Assembly (NCBI GenBank): GCA_963210315.1
Contig: OY723276.1
Coordinates: forward strand, 868,001-932,000
Direction of reading: 5' to 3'
DNA: 64,000 nt
Source of the DNA: Rhynchopus euleeides
Lineage: Eukaryota > Euglenozoa > Diplonemea > Diplonemida > Diplonemidae
Shown here: positions 30,389 through 40,621 of the stretch, piece after piece
How the letters are laid out: each line of letters starts with the position of its first letter
Position numbering within the stretch: position 1 is the stretch's first letter
Program-made: the position numbers and the translations under genes
Notes under the pieces: model-generated
Databases searched by the model: none
The model's input: only the letters and a program-made list of their open reading frames with translations
What the model was told of the DNA's origin: nothing

Positions 30389-31826
30389 GTGTACACGCAA
30401 GCTGCGCCGGCAAGGACCCGGGCCAGGGACGACCACACTCTGTGGGAAGCAAAGGAACGGCTGGAAGAAGTCATGAAAGAGAGCCTGGCGGAACGCACAA
30501 TCTCCACCAGGGGTGGGCTATGGAAAAGACTGGAAAGTTGGTGTGTGACAGCAGACCTCTCCCTACCCCCCTCGGAAGATGCAGCAGTTCTGTTTCTGGC
30601 GGGAATGACCCACTTGACAACAAGCACAGTCAAAAATTATGCATCGGCAATAAACGCAGTCGGTCTGCAGCAGGGGAATTGGTCCCCGCTCCCCCTTCAG
30701 GGCTATGCCAACGCACTGGCTCGTGCGACCCCCTTTTCCCCCCCGAAGCAAGCTGTCCCCGCAAAAAAGGCCGAAGTGACCCAGGCGGTGTTTGTTCTGT
30801 TCACAAGGGGGCACGAGGTGGAGGCGAACCTGTTGTTGTTTCTGTGGAAGACAGCCTGCCGCTACCGCGATGCGGCAGATCTCACGGTAAAGGATGTGAA
30901 ACCCACAGCATGTGGAACACGACTCGTGGTGGATTTTTACAGGTCAAAGGCAATCAAGACGACCCCATTTGTGGATCGCAGGTTCGCAGTTGCAGCGGGG
31001 GCGGGTTTGGAGCGTCTGATTGCGTTCGTGGTGGAGAAAAGACAGACATGCCCCTTGGAATCCCTTCTGTTCGGTGTCCCCCACTCCCAATTTCTGCGCC
31101 TTCTCCGCCAATGCCCCAACTGCCAAGAGTGGACGCTTCATTCACCCCGACGGGGGGCCCTGCAATTTCTAGCCACACTGGCAGCCAACGGTATCCTCCC
31201 CCCCCAGGACATCCCCAGGATTGCCAGGCACAAAACCGCGAACCCCATTCTTCTGGCCACAGTGGGCCTGCTCACTAGTCGGAGTTCCCAAGGTTCCTGC
31301 CCCCCTCTCCCCTCGGTTCCATGCCATCTCTCCCCTTCTCTATTCGGTCACAGGAATGTTGGCTTGCAGTCCGTATAATTCTTGGGTTTTACACACGACC
31401 CCCCACACCTCAGGTAACGACAAGCTCCAACTTACTTTCTCCCACGGACTGCGCAAAGCCTTTCTCTTTTTCCCTTCCCTCCCACCCGGGGTGTCGTTCG
31501 GCGCTGATCGCGCGGCTCTTCCGCTGCGTCCTGCGGCGACCTGCGTCTTTGGTGACTTCAGCCGCGCGCTCAGCGTACCCCTGCGCTACGAACAGTAATG
31601 GTAACAGAAGATCGTGCTGCCCACTCCCCACTCCCCTCTCCACCACACTTGTAGGAAGGCTAAGTGCCAAGAGGGCAAGGCTTGCCCGGAATGTGTTGCT
31701 GCGTACACTTAGCCTCCCTCACACAGGAACCGATGGGGAACTCCCCCCACCACCATGAGATACCTCGCGAACGTGAACGAGGAGGTGGCCCTGGCCCTCT
31801 CCCCAGAGTGTTGTGCCCGTCTTTAA
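30389..31826 (+). pseudogene. Tyrosine recombinase of DIRS family 2, split by a solo repeat
   Basis: Coding parts are 30389-31253 and 31744-31826, 948 nt and 315 residues when rejoined. Box I Arg is in TACRYRDAADL, box II is LHSPRRGAL (canonical HxxR), then ARHKTANP; the nucleophile Tyr lies in TTMRYLANV at 31761-31763, beyond the insertion. As it stands the protein ends in repeat-derived sequence and lacks the Tyr, so it should be inactive. No ATG opens the frame: 30389 is GTG, the frame is open back into the end of gag, and the first ATG is at 30471. A frameshift from gag or a downstream start is possible. Confidence 0.85.
31254..31743 (+). mobile_element. Solo split-repeat (A-B) of family 2, inside the family 2 recombinase gene
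   Basis: 490 bp, the same as A2-linker-B2 (39439-39928): A part 31254-31471, B part 31488-31743. There is no target duplication. Removal joins CTT C and CC CCC ACC in frame within the YR gene. It is the YR-element counterpart of a solo LTR, formed either by recombination between A1 and A2 of a full element or by integration of a gene-less circle. Confidence 0.92.
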
Positions 31827-31947
31827 CGGAACTTGGTGCCCCCCCCGAGCATAGTAGCCACTCCGGCATGGGAAAACGGGTGTCCAGGGGTTCCCTTCCA
31901 ACCCAAGAACAACTAAAAGCCCCGTTGCATTGCAAAAAAGTCCCTAT

Positions 31948-33318
31948 GGAGGGTGTCCGGTTCTCCGGATTTTCCTGATTTTTCCCGATTTTCCGAAAAT
32001 TTTGCCACTGGTTGACACAAGGGCAAATTTCGAGCAAAATCCGAAAATCAGGAAAAATCGGGAAAAATCAGGAAATCCAGGGGGGGCCACCGGAGACCCT
32101 CCCCGAAAAAATCCGATTTTTTTGGGTCGAAAAAAAAATTTTTTTTCCGACCCGAAAATCTGTATCTGCGGACTGCCACACTCTGAAAAACCGAAAAATT
32201 TCCGAAAAAAATCGAAAATTTTGGCCTTTCCTGGCCTATGTGGTCCCAAAGGGCCCAGGTTGCCCGGTTTTTCACCCAAAAACACCCCAAAAATTTTTCC
32301 GCCGCCCTTCGGGCGGCGGATTGGCCGCCTTCGGCGGCGTCGTCGTTTCACTCTGTACTAAGGACGTCGGTGAAGCCGAGCCCTTTGTACAACCGTTTCA
32401 CTCTGACTTCTGTCCGTCTGTACTGTGTGCCATCAGTGTGTCCCCGTTACAGTGATTCCGCTCTATCCCATTGAGTGTCTCTCAGTTCTGCTCGTTCTGA
32501 GAGTGGAGGTGGTCTCCTGCGACTGCGTCCGTTTCTTGGCTGCCCCGTGTCTGCAGTTCCACTTGTGTCATGGACTCGTTGTGGTTACTGGTGCTCTGCA
32601 ACAGTTTCGCTGCTGCTCGTTAGTTCCGTCCCGTTTCATTCCCAGCTGCTCAGGGAGAGCTGCCCTGTGTTTGCCGGAAAAGGCGCTGCTGATCCTTGTT
32701 CCTCATCGCGTTGTGACTCCCATTCAGCCTGGCGGGGCAGTCTTCAGCGTTCAAACTACCTGATAGTTCCCGAAGTTCGCGGATTCCGCCGCTCATCTTG
32801 CACCATATGGGCACCAAGCCGGCAACGATAGCCTGTGGCGTTGAGGCGCCATCCGCTGTCTCCCGGAGCATTTCCAACCTCACATCCGTGAGGCCGGCTA
32901 CCACCCAGGTTTGTGGGTTCCATAAAGAACTCAGGCGGGTGCCGCTCTCGTACCCCCGGATGCCTCTCCCGCCGCGAACGAGGGAGGCCGCCACGCATGA
33001 GGAGCTTCTCTTCGCCACCTCCCGCTGCTCGTCAGTCAGGGAGCTACACCCCGTTTTTTCGGTTGAAGTTTTTTCTGATCAGAGTTGCACCCACCGTTTC
33101 TCTCCGTCCAGCCCGAGAATGTCGAACCCTGAAAAATCGACAACACCCCACATCCTGCACCTGAGACGCGGCTTCCTTATCTGAGGGGCCGCGTCCAAAT
33201 ACACGGACTTTGCTAAACTGGATCCAACTCCCCACACCCTTTTTTTCGCCATTTTTTCAAAAAATCCCCCAAATTTTTCCAAATTTTTCAAAAATTTCCT
33301 AAATTTAGGACACCCTCC
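31948..33318. mobile_element. 1371-bp inverted-repeat element, TIR GGAGGGTGTCC, 3-bp duplication TAT
   Basis: GGAGGGTGTCC at 31948 and GGACACCCTCC ending at 33318, flanked by TAT (31945-31947 and 33319-33321). Removing the element and one TAT restores the RT frame (GTC CCT ATT ATT TCT ATT CCT GAG). The interior has A/T-rich ends, a GC-rich hairpin near 32300-32340 and no recognisable gene, so it is non-autonomous. The 3-bp duplication would suit a PIF/Harbinger- or CACTA-like enzyme; unassigned. Confidence 0.85.
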
Positions 33319-33337
33319 TATTATTTCTATTCCTGAG

Positions 33338-33490
33338 CAAGGCTCTCGGGCCTCCGGAGGCGCCTCCGGGCCTCCGGCCTCCGGAGGCCTCCGGAGGAGC
33401 TAAAATGGCCTCCTCCGGAGGAACCTCCGGAGGTTCCTCCGGAGGCGGGTGGAGGCCTCCGGAGGCGCCTCCGGAGGAACCCACCATGTC
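33338..33490. repeat. Subterminal CCTCCGGAGG repeats, left end of hAT copy 1
   Basis: About a dozen overlapping copies of the palindrome CCTCCGGAGG within 150 bp of the terminus, probably transposase binding sites. A few also lie next to the right terminus (37577-37600). Confidence 0.85.
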
Positions 33491-33691
33491 GAGCACAGGG
33501 TGAAAAATTGGTCCAAAACACGGTTTTTGGCCAATTTTTGGCCATTTCGGGAGATTTTTTTCGGGAGAAATTTTTTTTTGGTCGAGAAAGCCAAAATTCA
33601 CCCAAAAGATGACCAAAAAAATTCTGACCCCAAACTCGGATTCTAGTGGTCTGAAACTGTCCATTGTCGAACGAAATCCTAAAAAAACTGA

Positions 33692-34448
33692 TATTTTTTT
33701 TTTTTTTTTTTTTGTTTTTCCGCGTATCCGTCAGGTGGACCACCGGGTGGGGAGAGATCCGGTGTGAGGCACTTGGGTCCGTCCAGGTGGGCAGGGGGAA
33801 CCTGGGGGCGGGGGGCCTCAAAACCCGTCTACCAGTGCCGCTTCTAATCTCGTCGGTCTTGTCCCAACCACCACCAGCCAGCCCAGAACGCCCTGACGCT
33901 GCGACCTCGTCGATTTTTCCGTTTCGCCCATCCGCCCAACTCCGCCAACCCAACCAGCCCTACCCTTTCTCCCAGTCAGGGCGGTACTCACACGAGCGGC
34001 AAAGCGCTGGGGGAGGGGGGGGGACCTCTATTTTCAGCAAAAAATGGATTTTTTGCTGAAAAAAATTTCCGGCCAATTTTATGGCCGGAAGTGGGCCCAC
34101 CCACGACGGGAGGAAAAAAGAGTGAACGGGCAGCATGCCGTTCCTCTTTTTCCCCCCGTGAGGGTGGGCCCCCCCCTGCCAGGCAAGGTGAAAAAATGAA
34201 GAAACGGGCAGCATGCCGTTCTACATTTTTCCTTGCAAGGCAGGGAGGGCGCCCCCCATGCCAGACAGCAGCCACCCCTGGAGGGGCAACAACTGACGGG
34301 CATGGGGGAACGAGGTGGGTCTGGACCCGACACCGCCACCACACGCGCAGTGCACCTTTCGGATACACTGTCGTGAGTGGGGTGTGGGCAGTTCCCCTAT
34401 CCTGTGAGCTCCTTTCGGACGAAGAGGTGCAGCGGTTATCTGCAACCT
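33692..34448 (-). repeat. Dispersed repeat with T-tract, possible retroposon, containing the 631-bp unit
   Basis: 33818-34448 equals 51771-52401 over 631 bp. In this copy the left edge is a T-tract (33690s-33710) and ATATTTTT occurs on both sides (left of the tract and at 34449-34456), as expected for a poly(A)-tailed retroposon on the minus strand with an 8-bp duplication. It contains two GAACGGGCAGCATGCCGTTC-like palindromes. No protein recognised. Confidence 0.45.
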
Positions 34449-34960
34449 ATATTTTTGGCCCCTGAATCCCCCATGCGGTCCCAAAAATCAAACAAATGAG
34501 GTTTGGTACGGTTTTGGGCCGAAAAAGCCGAAAAATCAGACAAGGCAAAAATCCACCCAAAAGGTGTTCAAAAAAAATTCTGACCCCAAACTCGGATTCT
34601 AGTGGTCTGAAACTGTCCATTGTCGAACGAAATCCTAAAAAAACTGATATTTTTGGCCCCTGAATCCCCCATGCGGCCCCAAAAATCAAACAAATGAAGA
34701 CGGGAAAAAACCCCAAAAAAAATCCGGCCAAAAAAAAAATTGGGGTGCGGGCCCAAAATCCAAAAAAAATCCGGCCAAAAAAAAATTGGGGTGTGGGACC
34801 AAAATCCAAAAAAATCCGGCCAAAAAAAAAATTGGGGTGCGGGCCCAAAATCCAAAAAAAATCGGCCAAAAAAAAATTGGGGTGCGGGCCCAGAAATCCG
34901 AAAAAAAATCCCGAAACTCAGCCCACCCCTTCATTTCTGTGACGATTCGTCCTCGACATG
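34449..34960. repeat. Tandem segments of hAT subterminal DNA
   Basis: A roughly 220-bp segment (TATTTTTGGCCCCTGAATCCCCCATGCGG...) occurs twice in this derivative. Four to five units of about 54 bp follow, built on GGCC-A-tract-TTGGGGTGCGGGCCCAAAATCC. Both match the right end of copy 2 (50470-50830). Confidence 0.75.
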
Positions 34961-34984
34961 ACGTTAAACTGTCGGCATTCCATT

Positions 34985-35342
34985 TCAAAATCCGACACAG
35001 GCTATACTGGATTTCTGTCTTGATCCTAATTAGGGAAACACAGGCCATACCAGATTTCTGTCTTGAGGATAGTCGACACAGGCCATACTGGATTTCTGTC
35101 TTGATCCTATTTAGGGAAACACAGGCCATACCAGATTTCTGTCTTGAGGATAGTCGACACAGGCCATACTGGATTTCTGTCTTGATCCTATTTAGGGAAA
35201 CACAGGCCATACCAGATTTCTGTCTTGAGGATAGTCGACACAGGGGGTCTTCGCTGGCCGTTATTCTAACGGTCACTCCGTAGCGAAGACCCCCACAGGC
35301 CATACTGGATTTCTGTCTTGATCCTATTTAGGGAAATACAGG
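34985..35342. repeat. CAAGACAGAAAT array, short version in hAT copy 1
   Basis: About eight units of the array that is 1.6 kb long in copy 2 (48765-50395), here read as ATTTCTGTCTTGA. Broken at 35243 and 35350 by small insertions. Confidence 0.85.
35243..35294. mobile_element. 52-bp miniature element, TIR GGGGGTCTTCGCT
   Basis: GGGGGTCTTCGCT at 35243 and AGCGAAGACCCCC ending at 35294, with the 3-bp duplication ACA on both sides (35240-35242, 35295-35297). The neighbouring array units show the empty site GTCGACACAGGCC. Very short for a mobilised element. Confidence 0.85.
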
Positions 35343-35349
35343 CTATACC

Positions 35350-35766
35350 CAGTGATCTGAGTAGGTACCGTACCAGGTACTACCCCCCGGTACCCCCCGG
35401 GACTTCGAAAATCCAGACTTGGGTCCCAGCCCAAAAATTATCAGAAATTAGGAATTTCCGGATCAATTCCGGCCAGTAGTGTGGTCATTTTGCTCTGGGA
35501 GATGAGTTTGGTTGGTCGCAAATTTTTTTTGACCTCAGGTTCGAAGTACCCCCCCTCCATTTTTCATTTTGGGCTGGTCCACATTTCCTAAGGAAAATCG
35601 GAAAAAATTTGATTGGCCAAAAACTCATCTCCCAGAGCAAAGTGACCCCACCACAGCTCTGAAAAACGCCGGAAATGCAAATTTCGCGAAACTGAAAACG
35701 ACCATTTTGGGGGTACCAGGGGGTACTACCCCCCGGTACCTGGTACGGTACCTACTCAGATCACTG
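35350..35766. mobile_element. CAGTGATCTG element, copy 1 (417 bp)
   Basis: Inverted termini CAGTGATCTGAGTAGGTACC. The left flank CTATACC (35343-35349) recurs at the right after five extra bases (35772-35778), so it is a 7-bp duplication with a small filler. Same length as, and inverted relative to, 35998-36414. Non-coding. Confidence 0.8.
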
Positions 35767-35901
35767 GTATACTATACCAGATTTCTGTCTTGAGACTCAC
35801 TTTGCAAAGATCCGATACAGGTCTTTTTAAGTTTCTGTTTGAACTTGTAATTCAATTGAAGAGAGTCAGCCCAGACTCTACCCTTTTTGAAATGACTTTG
35901 A

Positions 35902-36433
35902 GGGGGTCTTCGCTGGCCGTTATCCTCCGTCATTCTCCGTCAGCTTTCAGCTAATTCAACAGGGAATTCACCAAAACGCACTGACGGTCACCCTGTACAG
36001 TGATCTGAGTAGGTACCGTACCAGGTACCGGGGGGTAGTACCCCCTGGTACCCCCAAAATGGTCGTTTTCAGTTTCGCGAAATTTGCATTTCCGGAATTT
36101 TTCCGGACCGTGGTGGGGTCACTTTGCTCTGGGAGATGAGTTTTTGGCCAATCAATTTTTTTTCGATTTTCCTTAGGAAATGTGGACCAGCCCAAAATGA
36201 AAAATGGAGGGGGGGTACTTCGAACCCGAGGTCAAAAAAAATTTGCGACCAACCAAACTCATCTCCCAGAGCAAAATGACCACACTACTGTCCGGAATTG
36301 ATCCGGAAATTCCTAATTTCTGAAAATTTTTGGGCTGGGACCCAAGTCTGGATTTTCGAAGTCCCGGGGGGTACCGGGGGGTAGTACCTGGTACGGTACC
36401 TACTCAGATCACTGCCCTGTAGCGAAGACCCCC
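35902..36433. mobile_element. GGGGGTCTTCGCT element, long copy containing a CAGTGATCTG element
   Basis: Termini as in the 52-bp copy; 3-bp duplication TGA (35899-35901, 36434-36436). The empty site in hAT copy 2 reads ACTTTGACATTTT. Without its own insertion this element is about 108 bp. Confidence 0.85.
35998..36414. mobile_element. CAGTGATCTG element, copy 2 (417 bp), 7-bp duplication CCCTGTA
   Basis: The termini CAGTGATCTGAG fit the hAT consensus CARNG. Perfect duplication CCCTGTA at 35991-35997 and 36415-36421. Non-coding, with a nested inverted repeat of GGTACC-rich ends. Confidence 0.9.
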
Positions 36434-36691
36434 TGACATTTTCATTTTCGGCAAGTATTTGTCTTGGTCATCTTGAATCAAACCTTGGGTTTTCATGCAC
36501 TGATATTCAATTTCTCATCGATATCTGGCTATTAGTATTACGAGTTATACACAGGAATGGCGTACGGCACTCTGTCGGAAAGCATTTCTGTCTTATTTCA
36601 TTCACCGTGTAGGAGAATGTGACATTAGTAACGTCATAAATCACTCGCTTTATCTCATCATACTTTCCTCCCGAACAGGATCTTTCCGTGG

Positions 36692-36813
36692 ATGCAGAAA
36701 CGATGAAGCGCGGCAAGGAGAAGGATGAGAAGAGGATTGCCTGGACTGTGAAGCGCGTGTCGCAGTTCACGGAGGGGTTGGCAGAGAATGCTCACTTCAT
36801 CCACGAGTGGAAG
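36692..36813 (+). pseudogene. 5' remnant of hAT transposase gene in copy 1
   Basis: Encodes the first 40 or so residues of the copy 2 transposase (MDAETMKRGKEKDEKRIAW...). The frame then jumps into sequence that in copy 2 lies downstream of the gene (about 45226), so an internal deletion removed about 95 percent of the gene. The upstream region with a possible promoter is kept (36434-36691). Confidence 0.88.
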
Positions 36814-39182
36814 GAGCCACCATGTACAATAGTAGGTTTCACACTGCTGCTCGAGACGAGTCGATAAAATTGAAGTGCATACAGAACAGACAGAGTAAAA
36901 AAACCTATGGAGAACTCTTCGCTGTGGAGGGGGGGGGGGGGGGTGACATTGGATTTGCCTTTCTCTTTCTTGGGGCCTTCGCAAGCCAGGAAAATCCGCC
37001 AATCTCCACCATTTCCCCAAATGCAAATATGGAGGAAATACTTAAACACACTAATGGTGGATTTTCTTGGTCAGCAAAGGCCCTGAATTGCTTTCTTGTT
37101 TGGCCAGTTTTTGGCGTTGCTGTTCAAGTTGGTGACTCTTGATGAGCCTCATCATGATTCACCCCCATTCCTTTGCTTTTTTTTTCAATCTTCAATTGCT
37201 TTTGAACAACAGGTTGCTTCACCTCGCCACCGGGAAATGAAAAACGGGCAAGACGGAACAGAATGGTGGCTGATTCCAAAGAGGTAGCGGAGTGCTGCAG
37301 CATGGTAATAGGTTGGACGGTGAACCCAGCCCCCACCCCCCACCCTCCCTTGCCAGTCTTCGAAGCAGCATCCCCTCCCCCACAACACCCCACCCATCAT
37401 CGTCACAATCCTCACGACACAATTTACTCAAATACTATTGCCAGATAATTCGGATTAGCGCCTCCCCGGGCAAAATCTTTCAAAAAATTCCAAAAATCGT
37501 ATTCTATTTTCATTTTTTCACCGTACCAAAAAAAAAAAAGTGTCACCAAATGGGCAATCTATTTTTTGACTTTTTCGCCTCCGGAGGCGCCTCCGGAGGC
37601 CCGAGAGCCTTGTCCTGAGGTACTTCGGATGGCCAAGGGGCCAGTGCGTGAAAGGATCAGCACACTGCTGGACATGACAGCCAACCCCCAGGCCATGGCG
37701 CGGGAGGTCTCAGAGCAGAGCTGGACCCCGGCAACTGTGAAACCCAAGAGCCAGGCCTTTTCTTCTCGTTTTTCGGTGCAGCTGGAAGAGGCAGGGCTGG
37801 TGCGGAGAGCCCCGGACTTTGATTTTGGCAAGAGAAACCCTGTTCTGGCTATTTCCCCTTTCGTTGTCTTCGAAGAAAAGCAGGGGTATGGCCCACACGG
37901 GGGCCGACTGAGGCCCATCATGTGGACCAAAGACCACAACTCCCTCGCGGCAGCTTATGGATACCGCTGCCAAGTTGTTTTCCCCACCTCCCCAACAGTG
38001 TTGTCCAGGGTGGAATGCGAGTGCGCCTCCCAAAGAGACCTAGCGGCTCCCTTTTTTCAGATCCCCATTCCCGAAGAGTCTCAGAAATACTTCACATACC
38101 GTGATGACAAGGGGGAGGCATACTGCCTGACCCGTTTGCCAATGGGGGCGTCGTGGTCCCCAGAGTTGATGCACCTGATCATGTATGCACTTTCCCACTG
38201 CTATCTCTCAACCCCCCCCACGGCGGTATTCTCTCCCTCCCCATCTACATCCACTCCGGAACTGTGCGTTGACGTGTATGTCGACAACGTGCGGTACGCG
38301 GGCACCTGGGAGCGTGTTCGGGAGGCAACGGCGGCGTTTGACGTGGCAGCGAGACGCGCCGGCGCGACGATATCTGAGGCGAGCGACGGTGACACGGAGT
38401 ACGTCTTCCTCGGGTTCGGCTTCCACTGCCGTCGAGAGGTGGGCGTTGGGCCCAAGGTGGCGAGGAAGCTGAGGGCGGCGCGGGCGGACCTGATGGCTCA
38501 GGGCGAGACGAAGCCGAGGGTTAGGCGGTGCGACTTGGAATCCTTGGGTGGTCGTCTGGTGTGGGCCTCGCCCCTGGTGGTGCAGCCTCTGGGCAGGTTT
38601 ATCGACGCCATCATCGCCCTGCGCCGCAACAGCAACGCATTGAACCGTGGTGCACACCCGGACGAAGAAGTACAGCTCTCCGCGCAAACGACTGAGGCGG
38701 CGGTGCGTTGGATCGACGCTGCGCTCCAACCGAGGATGTACAAGGAGTTCACCGAGATGAGCCGAGGCCGGGGGGTAGAGATCTGGTCGGATGCTTCGGT
38801 GACGGGGTGCGGTGTTGTGGTGTCAGCAGGCGGCGCTCTTCGATCGTTTGGGCGACGCTGGACCTGGGAAGAGGCTGACGAACTGCCGGAGGAGCAGCGG
38901 TCGACGCGGATCGCGGTGCTTGAGGCACGTGCTGTGGTCTACGGCATGGAGGAGTGTGTCGGGGAGAACGCCTGGGGTGCCAACGTGAAGTGGTACCTTG
39001 ACAACACCGCGGTGATCGGGGCGCTGCAGCGCGGGTATTCTCCGGCTCGGGCACTGAACAGAGAGGTGATGCGGATCCTGGGGCTGACGTCATCATATTT
39101 CACAGCGGTGCAATGGGCCTACATCAAATCACGGGATAACCCCGCAGACAAGCCGAGCCGGAGGTAGCGCAGGGGTAGCGAA

Positions 39183-39928
39183 GGGGTGTCGTTCGGCGCT
39201 GATCGCGCGGCTCTTCCGCTGCGTCCTGCGGCGACCTGCGTCTTTGGTGACTTCAGCCGCGCGCTCAGCGTACCCCTGCGCTACGAACAGTAATGGTAAC
39301 AGAAGATCGTGCTGCCCACTCCCCACTCCCCTCTCCACCACACTTGTAGGAAGGCTAAGTGCCAAGAGGGCAAGGCTTGCCCGGAATGTGTTGCTGCGTA
39401 CACTTAGCCTCCCTCACACAGGAACCGATGGGGAACTCTGGCCACAGTGGGCCTGCTCACTAGTCGGAGTTCCCAAGGTTCCTGCCCCCCTCTCCCCTCG
39501 GTTCCATGCCATCTCTCCCCTTCTCTATTCGGTCACAGGAATGTTGGCTTGCAGTCCGTATAATTCTTGGGTTTTACACACAACCCCCCACACCTCAGGT
39601 AACGACAAGCTCCAACTTACTTTCTCCCACGGACTGCGCAAAGCCTTTCTCTTTTTCCCTTCCCTCCCACCCGGGGTGTCGTTCGGCGCTGATCGCGCGG
39701 CTCTTCCGCTGCGTCCTGCGGCGACCTGCGTCTTTGGTGACTTCAGCCGCGCGCTCAGCGTACCCCTGCGCTACGAACAGTAATGGTAACAGAAGATCGT
39801 GCTGCCCACTCCCCACTCCCCTCTCCACCACACTTGTAGGAAGGCTAAGTGCCAAGAGGGCAAGGCTTGCCCGGAATGTGTTGCTGCGTACACTTAGCCT
39901 CCCTCACACAGGAACCGATGGGGAACTC
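39183..39928 (+). repeat. Split direct repeats B1-A2-B2, family 2
   Basis: B1 39183-39438, A2 39439-39656, linker 39657-39672, B2 39673-39928. Contains CTTAGCCTCCCTCACACAGGAACC blocks and the inverse pair AAGTGCCAAGAGGGCAAGG near the end of each B. Confidence 0.93.
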
Positions 39929-40621
39929 TTTTCGAGAAAATAATTTTTCGGATTTTTCATTTTTTCAGATTTTGAGTCGGTCATATTTGCTTGTGGTATT
40001 TCGTCGTGAGGACCAAAAAAATTTGAGTGGCCAAAAACTCATCTCCCAGAGCAAAATGATCACACTGCTGGCTGGAATTGATCCGGAAATTCCTAATTTC
40101 TAAAAAATTTTGGGCTGGGACCCAAGTCTGGATTTCCAATGTTGGGGGTGGTACCGGGTGGTAGTACCTAGTACGGTACCAACTCAGAACCCTGCCCAGT
40201 CGGGGGTGGTCATGAAAATGTCGCGGAACAGTCACCAAACGCCGAAATAATCGGTCACACCTGACGAAATAGCCAGAAATACCCCCCCGGGCGGCATTTT
40301 TTTGGGGTGTGACCGATTTTGACATGTCCCAGAGCCCAAAAAAACATGTTTTGGGGGTCTAACTGGACTGTGACCGATTTCTGGTGGTGTGCGACCGATT
40401 TTTTGTCACTTTTTGGCCTTGTCTCTACCAAACCCCAAGGGAACAGGACCCAAAATGACAAAAAATCGGTCGCAGTGAAAAAAATGGCATGTACTAGGGG
40501 CGTTACAATCGCTGCCAATTGCAGATCGTCATTTTGGGACCACTTTTGGGGTTGGTGGGTCAAAAAAACACAATTCGAAATTCGCAGAATTTTTGTTTCA
40601 GCAGCCCGTGCTAAGGGTCCC
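39929..40621. other. A/T-rich repeat remnants, no gene
   Basis: 39990-40195 is a decayed CAGTGATCTG element interior (CATCTCCCAGAGCAAAATGA, GGTACGGTACC). The rest has CGACCGATTTT-type motifs around 40240-40480. No coding signal. Confidence 0.5.

Larger units (their letters stand above)
33338..37612 (+). mobile_element. hAT element CAAGGCTC, copy 1: non-autonomous deletion derivative
   Basis: The ends read CAAGGCTCTCGGGCCTCCGG at 33338 and its inverse at 37612, with a perfect 7-bp duplication TCCTGAG (33331-33337, 37613-37619). Subterminal CCTCCGGAGG repeats at both ends match copy 2 (44415-51208) in opposite orientation. Most of the transposase gene is missing, and the interior has gained a 631-bp repeat, two CAGTGATCTG elements and two GGGGGTCTTCGCT elements. 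It would need transposase from a copy such as 44415-51208. Confidence 0.92.
31868..39167 (+). pseudogene. RT-RNase H of DIRS family 2, split by two transposons
   Basis: Coding parts are 31868-31947, 33322-33337 and 37620-39167; together 1644 nt, 547 residues, no stop. The first piece starts at ATG 31868, 41 nt past the YR stop. The long third piece carries RT motif A (QRDLAAPFFQIPIP), LPMGASWSPELMH, the active-site box YVDN in CVDVYVDNVRYAG (again xDN rather than xDD), and RNase H (IWSDASVTGCG, VLEARAVVYG, WYLDNTAVIG, SRDNPADKPSR). The third piece alone could be translated but lacks the true N-terminus. Confidence 0.9.
29009..39928 (+). mobile_element. DIRS-like YR retrotransposon, family 2, broken by three insertions
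   Basis: The split repeats are A1 29009-29226 (218 bp), B1 39183-39438 (256 bp), A2 39439-39656 and B2 39673-39928. The element starts TGGCCACAG and ends GGGGAACTC; the B1|A2 junction is AACTC|TGGCC. Gene order is gag-YR-RT/RNase H on one strand. Three insertions interrupt it: 31254-31743, 31948-33318 and 33338-37612. Removing them and their duplications leaves about 4.8 kb and restores both damaged genes in frame, so the original was a full-length element like family 1. Confidence 0.92.

Noticed and set aside
31255..39928. Two separate partial DIRS elements (one with gag-YR, one with RT)
   Set aside because: Exact in-frame joins at 31253/31744, 31947/33322 and 33337/37620, with TSDs, show a single interrupted element.
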